Source: Amycolatopsis pithecellobii | GTDB taxonomy: Bacteria > Actinomycetota > Actinomycetes > Mycobacteriales > Pseudonocardiaceae | NCBI RefSeq assembly: GCF_009707865.1 | Contig: NZ_WMBA01000029.1 | Location: 23,111 to 87,110, forward strand | Reading direction: 5' to 3' | DNA: 64,000 bases | Shown: piece after piece, positions 23,833-33,152 of the stretch | How positions within the stretch are numbered: position 1 is the first letter of the stretch | Layout: every line of letters begins with the position of its first letter | Program-made: the position numbers and the translations under genes | Notes under the pieces: model-generated | Seen by the model: the letters and a program-made list of their open reading frames with translations, nothing else | What the model was told of the DNA's origin: nothing | Databases searched by the model: none

Positions 23833-24822
23833 TCACAGCGCGCGCCGGCGCCGGGTATAGGAGTCGAGGATGACCGCGAGCAGCAGGACCGATCCCTTGA
23901 CCACGTTCTGCACGGCGGATTCCAGTGCCAGCGAGGAAAGCAGGTTGTTCAGCGTGGCCAGGATCAGCAGCCCCACGGCCGTGCGCCAGACCGCTCCCTC
24001 GCCGCCGAACAAGGACGTGCCGCCGATGACGACGATCGCGATCGAATCGAGCGTGACGTTCGCGCCTTGGTCCGCGCTGCCAACGCCGAGCCGTGACGCG
24101 AGGACGATGCCGCCGATCGCCGCGGAGACCGATACCGCGACGAAGGCCGCCAGCCGGATCCGGTCGGTCGGGATACCCGCGAGCCGGGCCGCTTCGAGGT
24201 TGCCACCGACGGCGTAGATGTAGCGACCGAACACGGTTCGGCCCACCAGCACGCCGCCGACGACGAAAATGCCCACCGTGAGCCAGACGCTCCAGGACAC
24301 GTCCAAAAAGGTCTTGCGTGCCAGGTCACCGAAGCCGGGCACCCGCACGGTGATCGGCCGCGAGTCGGACCACACGTAAGTCAGCCCGGTCACGATGGCG
24401 GCGGACGCAAGTGTCGTGATGAAGGGGGTGACCTTCAACTTCGTGACCACAACGCCGTTCAGGACACCGCAAACACAGCCGACGAGGATGGCGATGAGCG
24501 CGGCGAGCCACAGGCTGTGCCCCTCCTTGGCGTACATCGCATACACCGTCGAGCCGGCCGCAAGCACCGATCCGACCGACAGATCGAAGGCCCCTGACAG
24601 GATGACGATCGTCATCCCCACCGCGACGATCGCCAGCGGTGCGTTCTGCGACAACAGGTTCCGGATATTGTCCCAGGTGAGGAACTTGTCGTAGGCGACC
24701 TGCGCGCCGATCACGACCGCGATCAGCACGACGACCATGGCGTAGCGCAGCGCGAAATCGAGGACGCTCGACCGGCCACGTCCGGTGGCGCCGCGAGGAG
24801 GTTCAATACTGGTAATCGTCAC
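23833..24822 (-). CDS. ribose-type (RbsC-like) ABC importer permease
   Basis: This 329-residue inner-membrane protein has eight to ten hydrophobic segments and the RbsC signature FDLSVGSVLAAGS and VYAVGGNLEAARLAGI-like loop (here YIYAVGGNLEAARLAGIPTD). It works with the adjacent ATPase (four-base overlap) and the lipoprotein at 26558. The family (CUT2) imports pentoses, autoinducer-2, inositol and also some steroid or aromatic-related compounds. The operon context of oxygenases and dioxygenase suggests a non-sugar or glycosylated aromatic substrate. Confidence 0.92.
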   Translation of the reverse strand: MTITSIEPPRGATGRGRSSVLDFALRYAMVVVLIAVVIGAQVAYDKFLTWDNIRNLLSQNAPLAIVAVGMTIVILSGAFDLSVGSVLAAGSTVYAMYAKEGHSLWLAALIAILVGCVCGVLNGVVVTKLKVTPFITTLASAAIVTGLTYVWSDSRPITVRVPGFGDLARKTFLDVSWSVWLTVGIFVVGGVLVGRTVFGRYIYAVGGNLEAARLAGIPTDRIRLAAFVAVSVSAAIGGIVLASRLGVGSADQGANVTLDSIAIVVIGGTSLFGGEGAVWRTAVGLLILATLNNLLSSLALESAVQNVVKGSVLLLAVILDSYTRRRRAL

Positions 24823-26393
24823 GACATCGGCTCCGCGTTGAATGATTCCTTGAGCAAGGTCTCGGGTCGCAGGTCAGCACGTGAGTCGATGCGAGCCACG
24901 ATGTTTCCTTTGTTGAGCACGATCGCGCGATCACAGAGTTCGGTGATTTCTTCGAACTCGGACGAGACGATCACCATCGACATGCCCTGCTCGGCGAGCT
25001 CTCGCAACGCCGTCAGGATGTCGCCCTTGGCACCGATATCGATGCCACGCGTCGGTTCGTCGGCCAGCAGGATGAGCGGGCGGACGTACCGCCAGCGGGC
25101 CAGCAGGAGCTTCTGCTGGTTCCCGCCGGAAAGGTTGCCTGCGAGCGCCGCCATCTTCTCGGCCGCGAAGCCGACCGGTTTCGCGGCCGCATAAGCCCGA
25201 TCGGCGGTGTAGCGATTCCGGAGGAACCCGAGCTTCGCTCCCTGGCCCACATCGGCGAGGCAAATGTTGTCCACCGCCGAGCGGCGCAGCACGAGGCCCT
25301 GTGATTTCCGGTCCTCCGGCACCAGCCCGATGCCGAGCGCGCGTGCTTGCGCCGGCGTGCGTGGCCAGGATTTCTCGGCTCCCCTGATCCACAACTTCCC
25401 GTTCGCCTTGGGTTCCAGCCCGGTCAGCGCTCGCAGCACTGTGGTCCGGCCGGCGCCGACCAGCCCGGCGATACCGAGTGCCTCACCGGCGCCCAAAGTG
25501 AACGACACACCGCTGACCGCACCGGGCACGGACAGGTTCTCCACGCGGAGAACCTCCTCGCGCCGGACCGACGCATCACTGTCCGCGGCCCGGTTTTCAC
25601 CTGGTGTCAGGAGGTTTTCCGCGCCCTCGCCGAGCATCGCCGTCACCAGTTCGGCCTTCGTCGTGTCGGGCCCGGTGAACGTGGTGATCAGCCGGCCGTC
25701 CCGGAAAACCGAGATGGCGTCGCTGATCGCCAGCACCTCTTCGAGGTTGTGGCTGACGAAAACCATCGTGACGCCCCCGGCCCGCAGGTCCCGCATGATC
25801 GCGAACAGCCGATCCCGTTCGGACTTGGCCAGCGACGCGGTGGGCTCGTCGAACAGGAGGACACGAGGGTTCGCCTCCAGCGCCCGCATGATCTCGATGA
25901 GCTGCTGATCGGCGACCGAGAGCGCGCCGGCGGCCACGTCCGGCGGGATGTGCCCGAGCCGGGCACTCGCCTTCGCTAGCCGGGTCCGCATCGCGGACTC
26001 GCTCAGAAAACCTCGGCGTGCCAACGGGTTTCCGAGGAACATGTTGGCCTGCGTTGTCAGCGCCGGCACGATGGTCAGTTCCTGGTAGATGGCGGCGATA
26101 CCGAGGCGGCCGGCGGCGCGGGGACCGGTGGGCAGGCGTTCGCCGAACACCTCGACGCGGCCCGCGGTCGGCGTGACGCGGCCGGCGATCACGCCGAGGC
26201 AGGTGGATTTCCCCGCCCCGTTTTCTCCCACGAAGGCATGGATCGTGCCCGGTCGCACCGCCAAGTTGATATCGGAAAGGGCCTGGGTGTTGCCGAACCA
26301 TTGGGTCAGATTGACCAACCTCAGCGCCGCCGGCTCGCCCGGAACCGTCCCGGCCGCGGCCGAACCGCTTACGCTCACCCCTGCTGTCTGCAT
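24819..26393 (-). CDS. CUT2 ABC importer ATPase with two nucleotide-binding domains
   Basis: This 524-residue RbsA-like protein has a first domain with GENGAGKST, LSVADQQLIEIMRAL and LLFDEPTASL, and a second domain with the family-typical modified Walker A GLVGAGRTT, LSGGNQQKLLLARW and LLADEPTRGID. The ATG at 26393 is preceded by GGAGGACG; an upstream reading to 26495 would run through the intergenic repeat and is rejected. It powers the permease encoded at 23833. Confidence 0.92.
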   Translation of the reverse strand: MQTAGVSVSGSAAAGTVPGEPAALRLVNLTQWFGNTQALSDINLAVRPGTIHAFVGENGAGKSTCLGVIAGRVTPTAGRVEVFGERLPTGPRAAGRLGIAAIYQELTIVPALTTQANMFLGNPLARRGFLSESAMRTRLAKASARLGHIPPDVAAGALSVADQQLIEIMRALEANPRVLLFDEPTASLAKSERDRLFAIMRDLRAGGVTMVFVSHNLEEVLAISDAISVFRDGRLITTFTGPDTTKAELVTAMLGEGAENLLTPGENRAADSDASVRREEVLRVENLSVPGAVSGVSFTLGAGEALGIAGLVGAGRTTVLRALTGLEPKANGKLWIRGAEKSWPRTPAQARALGIGLVPEDRKSQGLVLRRSAVDNICLADVGQGAKLGFLRNRYTADRAYAAAKPVGFAAEKMAALAGNLSGGNQQKLLLARWRYVRPLILLADEPTRGIDIGAKGDILTALRELAEQGMSMVIVSSEFEEITELCDRAIVLNKGNIVARIDSRADLRPETLLKESFNAEPMS

Positions 26394-26436
26394 TACGGCG
26401 TCCTCCGTTCGGTTCGCCACGCGCCTAGGTTCTGTC

Positions 26437-26524
26437 GCGCGAGTTGAGCGTTGGGAGCGCGCGAGTTGAGCGTTGCGTGCGGCGGGAACGCGCAACTCGC
26501 GCAGCGGGAAAGGTCAACTCGCGC
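26437..26524. repeat. four copies of a GCGCGAGTTGA element, two direct and two inverted
   Basis: Between the ABC ATPase and lipoprotein genes the 16-mer GCGCGAGTTGAGCGTT occurs at 26437-26452 and again 22 bases later at 26459-26474. Its reverse complement occurs with one mismatch at 26487-26502, and an 11-base inverted core at 26514-26524. The two inner copies can form a long stem. Two-helical-turn spacing fits an operator array; equally it may be a dispersed intergenic repeat or a processing/termination stem inside the transporter operon. Confidence 0.7.
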
Positions 26525-26557
26525 GGGGCCGCCAGGCAAACCACATCAACACGCTCC

Positions 26558-27595
26558 CTAGTACTCCGGCTTGAAGGTGCTGACGTTGTCCCGCGTAATG
26601 AAGGGCTCGTTGGCTCCGAGCGGCACAATGCGATCGACCGGCTTACCGGCGAAGGCGTTGACGATCTGCCCGATGGACGTCCGGATCCACGAGGCAGGCA
26701 GGATCGCCGCGGTCAGTTCGACGTCACCACTCTTGATCAGCTGCACGGCATCCTGACCGCCGCCGTAGTCGTAGACCTTGACGCCGGTCCGGCCGGCATC
26801 CTTCAACGCCTGCACGGCACCCTTGGTCAGGTCGGTGTAGTCGGTGACGATGAGCGTCGCGTCGGGATTCGCAGTGAGCAAGTTTGCGGTCTGGTCCTGA
26901 CCCGACTGTTGCGTGTAATCCCCATGACTGACGATCACCTTGAACGAGGGGTCCTGCGCCGCGAACGCCTGGAACGGCTTGCTCGAGTTCACACTGGACG
27001 GGAGAATTTCCGGTCCTGTCACGAAAAGCGCCTTCTGCGGTCCCGGGTTTCGCTTCCGGATCTCACCGGCCCACCGGACGAAGTTGGCGGAGTCGCTCTG
27101 CCCGCTGACAAACGACAGCGTGCCGGGCTGGTACAGCTGGTCAGGCGGACCGAAAGCGCGGCCACACAACGGAACCGCCTCCGTGACGGTCACGACCCCG
27201 CCGGCCGGTGCGTCCTTGGACACCAGGTCGCAGACTCCGTTCGGGTCCATCGCGACCACGACGAATGCGTTGTACCTGCCGCTCGTGATGGCCGACTGGA
27301 TCTGGTCGTACTGGACCTGGGAGTCATACCGGGCGTCGAAGACCGTGACGTCGATGTGCTGCTCCGCACCGACCTTTTTGGACTCGTCGACCGTCACCTG
27401 GCCGAGGGTGTTGTTGGCACCGGCCAGGAACACGGCGATTCGCGGCGAGCCGGATACGGAGACCGGATCACCCGCACCGACGTCGATCGAGTGCTGCTCT
27501 CCGGTGTTGGCCGAGGTGGTCGAGCACGCGGCGAGCAAGCAGGCTCCCGCCAATGCGGCCAGGAATACACCCCGGCCTCGGATACGTCTGAGCAT
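26558..27595 (-). CDS. periplasmic-binding-type lipoprotein of a CUT2 ABC importer
   Basis: This 345-residue substrate-binding protein has a lipoprotein signal: a positively charged start, a hydrophobic core and the lipobox LLAAC with the acylated Cys at residue 24. After it follow RIAVFLAGANNTLGQVTVDESKKVG and VVVAMDPNGVCDLV, typical of the RbsB/peripla_BP_4 fold. It is anchored outside the membrane and delivers ligand to the permease encoded downstream. The ligand pocket cannot be read from sequence. Confidence 0.9.
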   Translation of the reverse strand: MLRRIRGRGVFLAALAGACLLAACSTTSANTGEQHSIDVGAGDPVSVSGSPRIAVFLAGANNTLGQVTVDESKKVGAEQHIDVTVFDARYDSQVQYDQIQSAITSGRYNAFVVVAMDPNGVCDLVSKDAPAGGVVTVTEAVPLCGRAFGPPDQLYQPGTLSFVSGQSDSANFVRWAGEIRKRNPGPQKALFVTGPEILPSSVNSSKPFQAFAAQDPSFKVIVSHGDYTQQSGQDQTANLLTANPDATLIVTDYTDLTKGAVQALKDAGRTGVKVYDYGGGQDAVQLIKSGDVELTAAILPASWIRTSIGQIVNAFAGKPVDRIVPLGANEPFITRDNVSTFKPEY

Positions 27596-27645
27596 TGGTA
27601 CAGTCCTCTACGTTGAGGTCGGCGATCACATCGCCGTATGCGGCC

Positions 27646-28344
27646 CTAGTCGGCGAGACCGAACGCTCGTGCGGCGAGAAAGGAGTCGGCGTACTCCTTC
27701 ACGAAAGTGATGCGCTCGCCGTCACGGACGTAAAACCAGGCGTATTCGTTGGTGAACGGGTCGCCTGACCTGGTCACCGCAGACATCGTCTGCAGGACGA
27801 TCGCTCGTTTCCCATCCACCAGCAGGGCATGGGTTTCCCGGTGGATGGACTCGACCAGTAGGTGCTGCCCGGCCGCGCCGCCGGCCAGCGCGGCGGCGAC
27901 GGCACGGGCACCGGTCACTGGTTCCGGTCCGAAACTCTTCGGTCGTTCATAGGTGACACGCTCGTGCAGAAGGTTGCGCAACAAGCCCGCGTCCTGCTGC
28001 TCACGTGCCGTCAGGACATCGGTCACCAAGGCCCGCGTGAGATCCTCGGGCCGCTCCCGTCCTTCGACGAGAACCACATCGGACCGCGCGATCTCCTTGC
28101 GGAGGTTCAGCGCGTCGGCGTACTGCTCCGAACCGTGCCACGCCCTTGCGGCGTCGAGAGAATCGAAGCCCAGTATCACGGTCCGGCGTGGTCCGACCTG
28201 GCCTTCCACCTGCATCGCCGGGTCGCTCGCGGCGACCACCTCGACCCCGAAGTGCTCGAGTGACGACGCAGCCTTGGCGCGGTATTCCTCGAATCGTTCC
28301 TTGTCGTGCACGTCGACCTTGAAGACCAGGTAGGCGCGCGCCAT
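27646..28344 (-). CDS. DUF1330 domain fused to SnoaL/NTF2-like domain
   Basis: This is a protein of about 232 residues. The first about 95 residues are a dimeric alpha/beta-barrel DUF1330 unit (ARAYLVFKVDVHDKERFEEYR ... TVILGFDSLDAARAWHGSEQYADAL). The rest is a SnoaL-like cone (LLRNLLHERVTYERP ... NEYAWFYVRDGERITFVKEYADS). No enzyme activity is established for this pairing; both folds often bind or isomerise small polycyclic or ring-opened compounds. The start is the ATG at 28344 two bases after the cupin stop; an ATG at 28356 overlapping the cupin gene is the alternative. Confidence 0.8.
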   Translation of the reverse strand: MARAYLVFKVDVHDKERFEEYRAKAASSLEHFGVEVVAASDPAMQVEGQVGPRRTVILGFDSLDAARAWHGSEQYADALNLRKEIARSDVVLVEGRERPEDLTRALVTDVLTAREQQDAGLLRNLLHERVTYERPKSFGPEPVTGARAVAAALAGGAAGQHLLVESIHRETHALLVDGKRAIVLQTMSAVTRSGDPFTNEYAWFYVRDGERITFVKEYADSFLAARAFGLAD

Positions 28345-28345
28345 T

Positions 28346-28792
28346 TCAGCCGGCATTCGTCGCCACGGGTGGCGGCTCCACCGTCACCGACGGCAGCCGG
28401 CCGGCCTTTTCTGCCTGGTCCTTCGCCCATTTCCAGTCGATGACCGACACGACTTCGCCCTTTTCGTCGAGCAGTTCCAGCGCACCGAAGTAATGGTTGA
28501 AACAGACCGTTTCGATGGGCGTGATGGTGCTGTCGTGGATGGCTCCGGCCTGCTCGAATCCGAAGTCGCCTGTCCTGGCAGGCTGCCCCTGGACCTCGAC
28601 CTCGCCATAGACGACGTAGTAGTGGATCGCACCCTGGTGTCGGTGACTGGGAAAGACGGCACCCGGTGCCATCCTCGTCATCATCGAAAACCCACCGGTT
28701 CGCTCGTCAACGGAAAGAACTTTGTGCCACACCCCGTCGGCGGTGTCCTGCCATTCCGACTCGGCGTCACGGACAACAAATTCTCGTGGCAT
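28346..28792 (-). CDS. cupin-domain protein
   Basis: This 148-residue protein has a single conserved barrel. Motif 1 is partly present (PSHRHQGAIHYYVVYGEVEVQG, giving two His and a Glu) and motif 2 is weak (HDSTITPIETVCFNHYFG). It resembles the small diketone-cleaving or quercetinase-like cupins in size. Metal binding is likely; the reaction is unknown. It sits between the reductase gene and the DUF1330-SnoaL gene in the same operon. Confidence 0.78.
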   Translation of the reverse strand: MPREFVVRDAESEWQDTADGVWHKVLSVDERTGGFSMMTRMAPGAVFPSHRHQGAIHYYVVYGEVEVQGQPARTGDFGFEQAGAIHDSTITPIETVCFNHYFGALELLDEKGEVVSVIDWKWAKDQAEKAGRLPSVTVEPPPVATNAG

Positions 28793-28878
28793 CTCGAACT
28801 CCTTCGTTCGGTGACGTTATCCAGAACGGTATTAGAAGCTCCGGCACCGTTTCCTGAGATCGTCTTGCTGAGTGAGAC

Positions 28879-29817
28879 TCAGAGATCGAGCACAAGCCGC
28901 GCGCCGAGACACCGCGACACACAGATCATCATCCGGTCCCCGCCGGCACGCTGACCTTCGTCCAATATGGAGTCGCGGTGGTCGATCTCCCCGGCGAGGA
29001 CCCGCGTTTCGCACGTCCCGCACGTTCCCTCGGCGCATGAGCTGAGCACGTCGACGCCGGCCGCCTCGACCACCGACAGCACGCTCCGCTCAGCCGGCAC
29101 TTCGAGGACTGTGCCGGTGCTCGCCAGCTCCACCTCGAATGCGCCCGCGGGCCGAGCGTCCTCGAGTGGCTGCGGCCGGAACCGCTCGGTATGCAGCGAG
29201 CCGACCTCGAACTCCTCGGCGAGCCGCTCGACCGCGTCCAGCAATGCCTCCGGTCCGCAGCAGTACACCCGGGTTTCCGGGGATATACCGCGCAACAGAG
29301 GCTCCAGCTCCAGCAGCCCCGACTCGTCCTGCGGGCGGATCTGGACCCGGTCGCCGTAGCGGGCGAGTTCGTCCCGGAAGGCCATGGTTTCGCGGCTACG
29401 GCCCCCGTAGACGAGGTTCCACCCAGCCCCGGCCGATTCCGCCGCCGCCAGCATCGGGAGGATCGGGGTGATCCCGATACCGCCTGCGATGAACAGATAC
29501 CGCGGGGCCGTTTCGAGCCGGAAATGGTTGCGCGGGCCGCGAATTTCGAGGGTGTCACCGGTGTTGACCGCGTCGTGCAGCCACTGCGATCCGCCTCGGC
29601 CGTCCGGCTCACGCAGCACCGCGATCCGCCAGGCCTGCCGCGACCCTGGCGGGCCGCACAGCGAGTACTGCCGGTACTCGCCGTCGCCCACCCGCACGTC
29701 GATATGCGCGCCCGGTTCCCATGCGGGCAGGAGTGTTCCGTCGGGCGAGGCCAGCTCGAGTTCCAGCACGCCCGAAGCGGCGTGCCTGCGGGCCTCCACT
29801 CGGAGCATGATCGTCAT
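28879..29817 (-). CDS. FMN/2Fe-2S phthalate-dioxygenase-reductase-type electron donor for the P450
   Basis: This is a 312-residue reductase. N-terminal flavin barrel ends with the RQYSLCGPP motif, an NADH domain carries IAGGIGITPILPML and CCGP, and a C-terminal plant-type ferredoxin domain holds CAEGTCGTC plus a later Cys in MMICVSRC. It shuttles electrons from NADH to a terminal oxygenase. Its ATG overlaps the stop of the SnoaL-P450 gene by four bases, so it is almost certainly the P450 partner; the pair equals a split form of the self-sufficient CYP116B/P450RhF enzymes. Confidence 0.9.
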   Translation of the reverse strand: MTIMLRVEARRHAASGVLELELASPDGTLLPAWEPGAHIDVRVGDGEYRQYSLCGPPGSRQAWRIAVLREPDGRGGSQWLHDAVNTGDTLEIRGPRNHFRLETAPRYLFIAGGIGITPILPMLAAAESAGAGWNLVYGGRSRETMAFRDELARYGDRVQIRPQDESGLLELEPLLRGISPETRVYCCGPEALLDAVERLAEEFEVGSLHTERFRPQPLEDARPAGAFEVELASTGTVLEVPAERSVLSVVEAAGVDVLSSCAEGTCGTCETRVLAGEIDHRDSILDEGQRAGGDRMMICVSRCLGARLVLDL

Positions 29818-31385
29818 CGCACTGCCGAGGCCGCTACCGGCTGCAGCGACGTCGGCAGGTGGTTCACGCACAGCAGCGGCCAGGTCCGCCGGGCGATGTC
29901 GCCCGAAATGGAGAAACTGCTCGTCGCCGCAAGGATTTCCTCCAGCGCGATACGCAGCTCCAGCCGCGCCAGGTTCTGCCCGATACACTGGTGCAGACCA
30001 CGGCCGAACGCGACATGCCGTTTATCGGCCCGGTCGAGATCGAAGCGGCCGGCGTCCGGCCACACCTTGGGGTCCAGGTTCGCCGAGGCGAAGTTCAGCA
30101 GGATGAGCTCGCCCGCCCGGATCGTCTCGCCACCCAGTTCGACGTCCACCAGCGCCTTGCGTGGCATCGCCTGTTGCGGGGTGTCGATCCGCAGGCTTTC
30201 CTCGATCGCATCGGGGATCCGGTGCGAGTTGGCCCGGAGATAATCCTGCAGCTCGGTGTCTCGGGCAAGCCGGAGCAGGGTGTTGCCGAGGCCGCTGGTC
30301 GTGGTGATGTGGCCGGCGAACATGATGGTGAGGATCAGGTTGAGTATTTCGGGTTCCTCGAAGTCCCCGGCGAGAATCCCGCTGACCACATCCTCGCGTG
30401 GGTTGCGCCGGTGATCCTCGATCAGCTCCCGCAAACGCGGCAGGATGGTCGCGAAGAGGCGGTCCGGGACCGGGTCGTCCGGGTCGTTGAGCCCGTGGCC
30501 GGTCGAGCGGTCCACGTCGGCGATGAACTCGTGGTGGAAGGTCCACTGGTCATCGGGCACCCCGAGAAAGCGGCACAGCACCCGGGTCGGGAACGGGAAG
30601 GCGAAATCCTGGGCGAGATCGGCGCTTCCCCGGGAAACGAGATCGGAGATCATCTCGCGGGCGTAGCGCCGGATATCGGGCTCCAGCCGGTCGATCATCT
30701 CGCGGGTGAAATGCGGGTTGAGCGCCTTGCGATATTTGCCGTGCAGCGGCGGGTCCGCCTGCAGCGGGATGATCGCCGGCCCGGACGAAGGCGTGGTGCT
30801 GCTCAGGGTCTGGTGCGCCCTGGCCGCCTCGACCATCTCGGCGTGGCTGAACGCGCCCCACCAGTTCACCTTCGAACCGTCCACCCGGATCCGGGCGACC
30901 GGGCACCGGCCCAACAGCTCGGCATAGGGGGCGGCCATGTCACCATGCGCCGACGTCTCCAGCGAGTGCAGCTCGGCGTGCGGGTCCCAGGTGTGCGTCT
31001 GACTCGCTTTCTCCGCTTCGATCACGGTGTACAGGGGCGCCAGATCCGTGAACACCCGCAGGGACGTGACCAGCCCCGCGTCGTCACGGTCCAGCAGTGC
31101 GACCGACGCCAACCGCACCTCGGCACCGCCGTGCGTCCGGTACAACACCGACAGCTCGACGACCGCACTCTTACCGTCGCCGACCGGCCACACGTTGTGC
31201 TTTTCGTGCCGCATAAGCGAAACCGCGGCGAAGAGTCCGCCGATCGCCGCCCTGATCGCCGCCCTGCCGACCGCGGGCGGGTTGTTCCCGAAGACCACGC
31301 TCGCGTCGGGGGCGTGCCGGTTCAGGAAGCCGTCCAGATTGCCGGCGTCCACATCGGCGTAGTAGTCATCGATCCACTGTGACAT
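29814..31385 (-). CDS. SnoaL-like domain fused to a cytochrome P450
   Basis: This is a 523-residue protein. Residues 1 to about 120 are a SnoaL/NTF2-like unit (MSQWIDDYYADVDAGNLDGFLNRHAPDASVVFG). From about 135 it is a bacterial class P450: I-helix AGHITTTS, ExxR in EESLR, and the heme loop FGRGLHQCIGQ with the cysteine ligand. The ATG at 31385 has a GAGGAGACC ribosome site, and the frame runs without interruption across the two domains. A monooxygenase carrying its own SnoaL-like domain is unusual; the extra domain may bind the substrate or process the product. Confidence 0.88.
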   Translation of the reverse strand: MSQWIDDYYADVDAGNLDGFLNRHAPDASVVFGNNPPAVGRAAIRAAIGGLFAAVSLMRHEKHNVWPVGDGKSAVVELSVLYRTHGGAEVRLASVALLDRDDAGLVTSLRVFTDLAPLYTVIEAEKASQTHTWDPHAELHSLETSAHGDMAAPYAELLGRCPVARIRVDGSKVNWWGAFSHAEMVEAARAHQTLSSTTPSSGPAIIPLQADPPLHGKYRKALNPHFTREMIDRLEPDIRRYAREMISDLVSRGSADLAQDFAFPFPTRVLCRFLGVPDDQWTFHHEFIADVDRSTGHGLNDPDDPVPDRLFATILPRLRELIEDHRRNPREDVVSGILAGDFEEPEILNLILTIMFAGHITTTSGLGNTLLRLARDTELQDYLRANSHRIPDAIEESLRIDTPQQAMPRKALVDVELGGETIRAGELILLNFASANLDPKVWPDAGRFDLDRADKRHVAFGRGLHQCIGQNLARLELRIALEEILAATSSFSISGDIARRTWPLLCVNHLPTSLQPVAASAVR

Positions 31386-31416
31386 GTCGGTCTCCTCATC
31401 GAGAGCGAGGTGAATC

Positions 31417-31851
31417 TCAGGCCACCGGCTCCAGAACGAAGACAGGAATGAGCCGGTCGGTTTTGGTTTGGTACTCCGCGTAAAGCGGGAAGGCGGCAAC
31501 GGCACGGTCCCACCATTCGTCGCGCTCTTGGCCTTCGAGTTCACGCGCGACGAACTTCTTCGTGACGGCTCCGTCCTGCAGCGTCAATTCGGGATTGGCC
31601 TTGACGTTGCCGTACCAGACGGGGTGCTGCGGGGCGCCGCCCTTCGAGGCGACGATGGCGTACCGACCGTCGTGCTCGACCCGCATCAGCGGCACGTAAC
31701 GCAGCTTGCCGGACTTCGCGCCCTTGATGGTGAGCAGGACGACCGGCATTCCCGCGATCTCGACACCGTCGGTCGTACCGGCGGCGAGAATCTTCTCGGT
31801 CTGGTCGCGGGAGTTGCTCGCCGGGGGGAGTTCCACGTGTGTGTCGGCCAT
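31417..31851 (-). CDS. deazaflavin (F420)-dependent nitroreductase/quinone reductase, DDN family
   Basis: This 144-residue split-barrel protein shows the DDN pattern: [22 protein letters not shown] with the F420-binding KSGKLR stretch, [22 protein letters not shown], and a C-terminal [25 protein letters not shown]-type enzymes reduce quinones and enones with F420H2. It lies 31 bases upstream of the P450 and 60 bases downstream of the old yellow enzyme in one run. A related copy is at 33791. Confidence 0.88.
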   Translation of the reverse strand: MADTHVELPPASNSRDQTEKILAAGTTDGVEIAGMPVVLLTIKGAKSGKLRYVPLMRVEHDGRYAIVASKGGAPQHPVWYGNVKANPELTLQDGAVTKKFVARELEGQERDEWWDRAVAAFPLYAEYQTKTDRLIPVFVLEPVA

Positions 31852-31910
31852 GTGCGGAGTCAACACCGCGGCACCCGGTCGCCGTCGGTGGTCGTCCCGC
31901 CTGACGAGAC

Positions 31911-33053
31911 TCACTTTGAGCCCACCGGGACCGCTTCGGTGGCCACCGGATAGTCGACGTATCCGGTCGCGTCACCACCGAAGAACGTGGCCGGATCCGG
32001 GGTCGCCAGCGGGACCCCGCCGTGGAACCGCTCGACCAGATCGGGGTTGCTGATGTACGGCCGCCCGAACGCCGCGAGGTCGATCAGTCCGCTGTCGATC
32101 AGCTCGGTGGCGCTCTCCTGCGTCAGGCCTCCGGCCAGTACGAGCGGAGTGTCGCCCAGTTCTTGACGCACCGCGTGCAGCAACGCGCGGACCTGTCGCG
32201 TCAGCGCGCCACCGTCGTCCTCGGGAAGGAAAATGGACGTATCGATGTAGTGGACGTAGGCCAGATCGCGGGCCGCGAGCTCACGGCTCAACGCGAGATA
32301 AGTCTCCTCCTGCTTGGGGTCGACGGGCATGCTGCCCACCGTGCTGAACGGTGACAGCCGGATCCCGACCCGATCGGCGCCGAGCTGCTCGACCACGGCA
32401 TCGACGACCTCGAGGGTGAACCGGATGCGGTCCGCGACGTTGCCCCCGCCGTACCGGTCCGTGCGGTCGTTGACCTCGGCGTTGAGGAACGTCTCGAAGA
32501 GGTACTGGGTGGCCGCGTGCAACTCGACGCCGTGGAAGCCTGCGGCGTTCGCATTCACCGCCGCTGCGGCGAAATCGGCCGCCACGCGCGGGATTTCATC
32601 GGCGCGCAGTGCGCGAGGTGTGGAGGCCACGACGCGGCCCGGGGTGCCGTCTTCCTGGTAGGCGAAGGCCGTGTCGCCGGAGGCCTTCGCGCTGGCGCTG
32701 ACCGGTGGCGCGCCGTCCGCTTGCAGGGATACGTGCGACGCGCGGCCGACGTGCCAGAGCTGGGCGAAGATGCGCCCGTCGCGGCGACGGACGGCGTCGG
32801 TGACGCGACGCCAGCCGGCCACCTGCTCGTCTGTGTAGAGGCCCGGCGTGAACAGGTAGCCGGTGCCTTCCTGGGAGATCGGTGCGCCCTCGGTGACGAT
32901 CAGGCCCGCGCTGGCCCGCTGCTCGTAGTAGCGGACCGTCAGGTCGTCGGGGACCTCGGTCAGCGCGCGGGCACGGGTCATCGGTGCCATCACGACGCGG
33001 TTCGGAAGCGGCAGGCCACGCAGGTCGAAGCCGTCCAGAAGGGTGGAAGTCAA
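31911..33053 (-). CDS. old yellow enzyme (NADH:flavin oxidoreductase) with altered substrate motif
   Basis: This 380-residue TIM-barrel ene-reductase begins with [15 protein letters not shown] and has [10 protein letters not shown] and the FMN-phosphate segment [14 protein letters not shown]. The substrate-anion site, normally HAANGY or HSANGY, reads HAATQY, so the His and the Tyr stay but the Asn is Thr. It should reduce activated C=C bonds. It begins just downstream of a palindromic operator and is probably controlled by the TetR protein encoded next to it. Confidence 0.9.
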   Translation of the reverse strand: MTSTLLDGFDLRGLPLPNRVVMAPMTRARALTEVPDDLTVRYYEQRASAGLIVTEGAPISQEGTGYLFTPGLYTDEQVAGWRRVTDAVRRRDGRIFAQLWHVGRASHVSLQADGAPPVSASAKASGDTAFAYQEDGTPGRVVASTPRALRADEIPRVAADFAAAAVNANAAGFHGVELHAATQYLFETFLNAEVNDRTDRYGGGNVADRIRFTLEVVDAVVEQLGADRVGIRLSPFSTVGSMPVDPKQEETYLALSRELAARDLAYVHYIDTSIFLPEDDGGALTRQVRALLHAVRQELGDTPLVLAGGLTQESATELIDSGLIDLAAFGRPYISNPDLVERFHGGVPLATPDPATFFGGDATGYVDYPVATEAVPVGSK

Positions 33054-33082
33054 GGAAGTGTCCTTCGCTCGCGGATCTTTCA

Positions 33083-33109
33083 GTACATATGTACCAGGTA
33101 CATATGTAC
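33083..33109. promoter_or_regulatory. palindromic operator upstream of the old yellow enzyme gene
   Basis: Two copies of the palindrome GTACATATGTAC (33083-33094 and 33098-33109) flank CAG, making the whole 27-base block nearly symmetric. Its centre reads GTACCAGGTAC (33091-33101), a motif that recurs twice before the TetR gene. It lies 30 bases from the start of the reductase gene, so binding there would block its promoter. Confidence 0.7.
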
Positions 33110-33152
33110 AGTTTCAAGGACGGCAGTTCACGAACGAAGGGACGGCCGGCGC

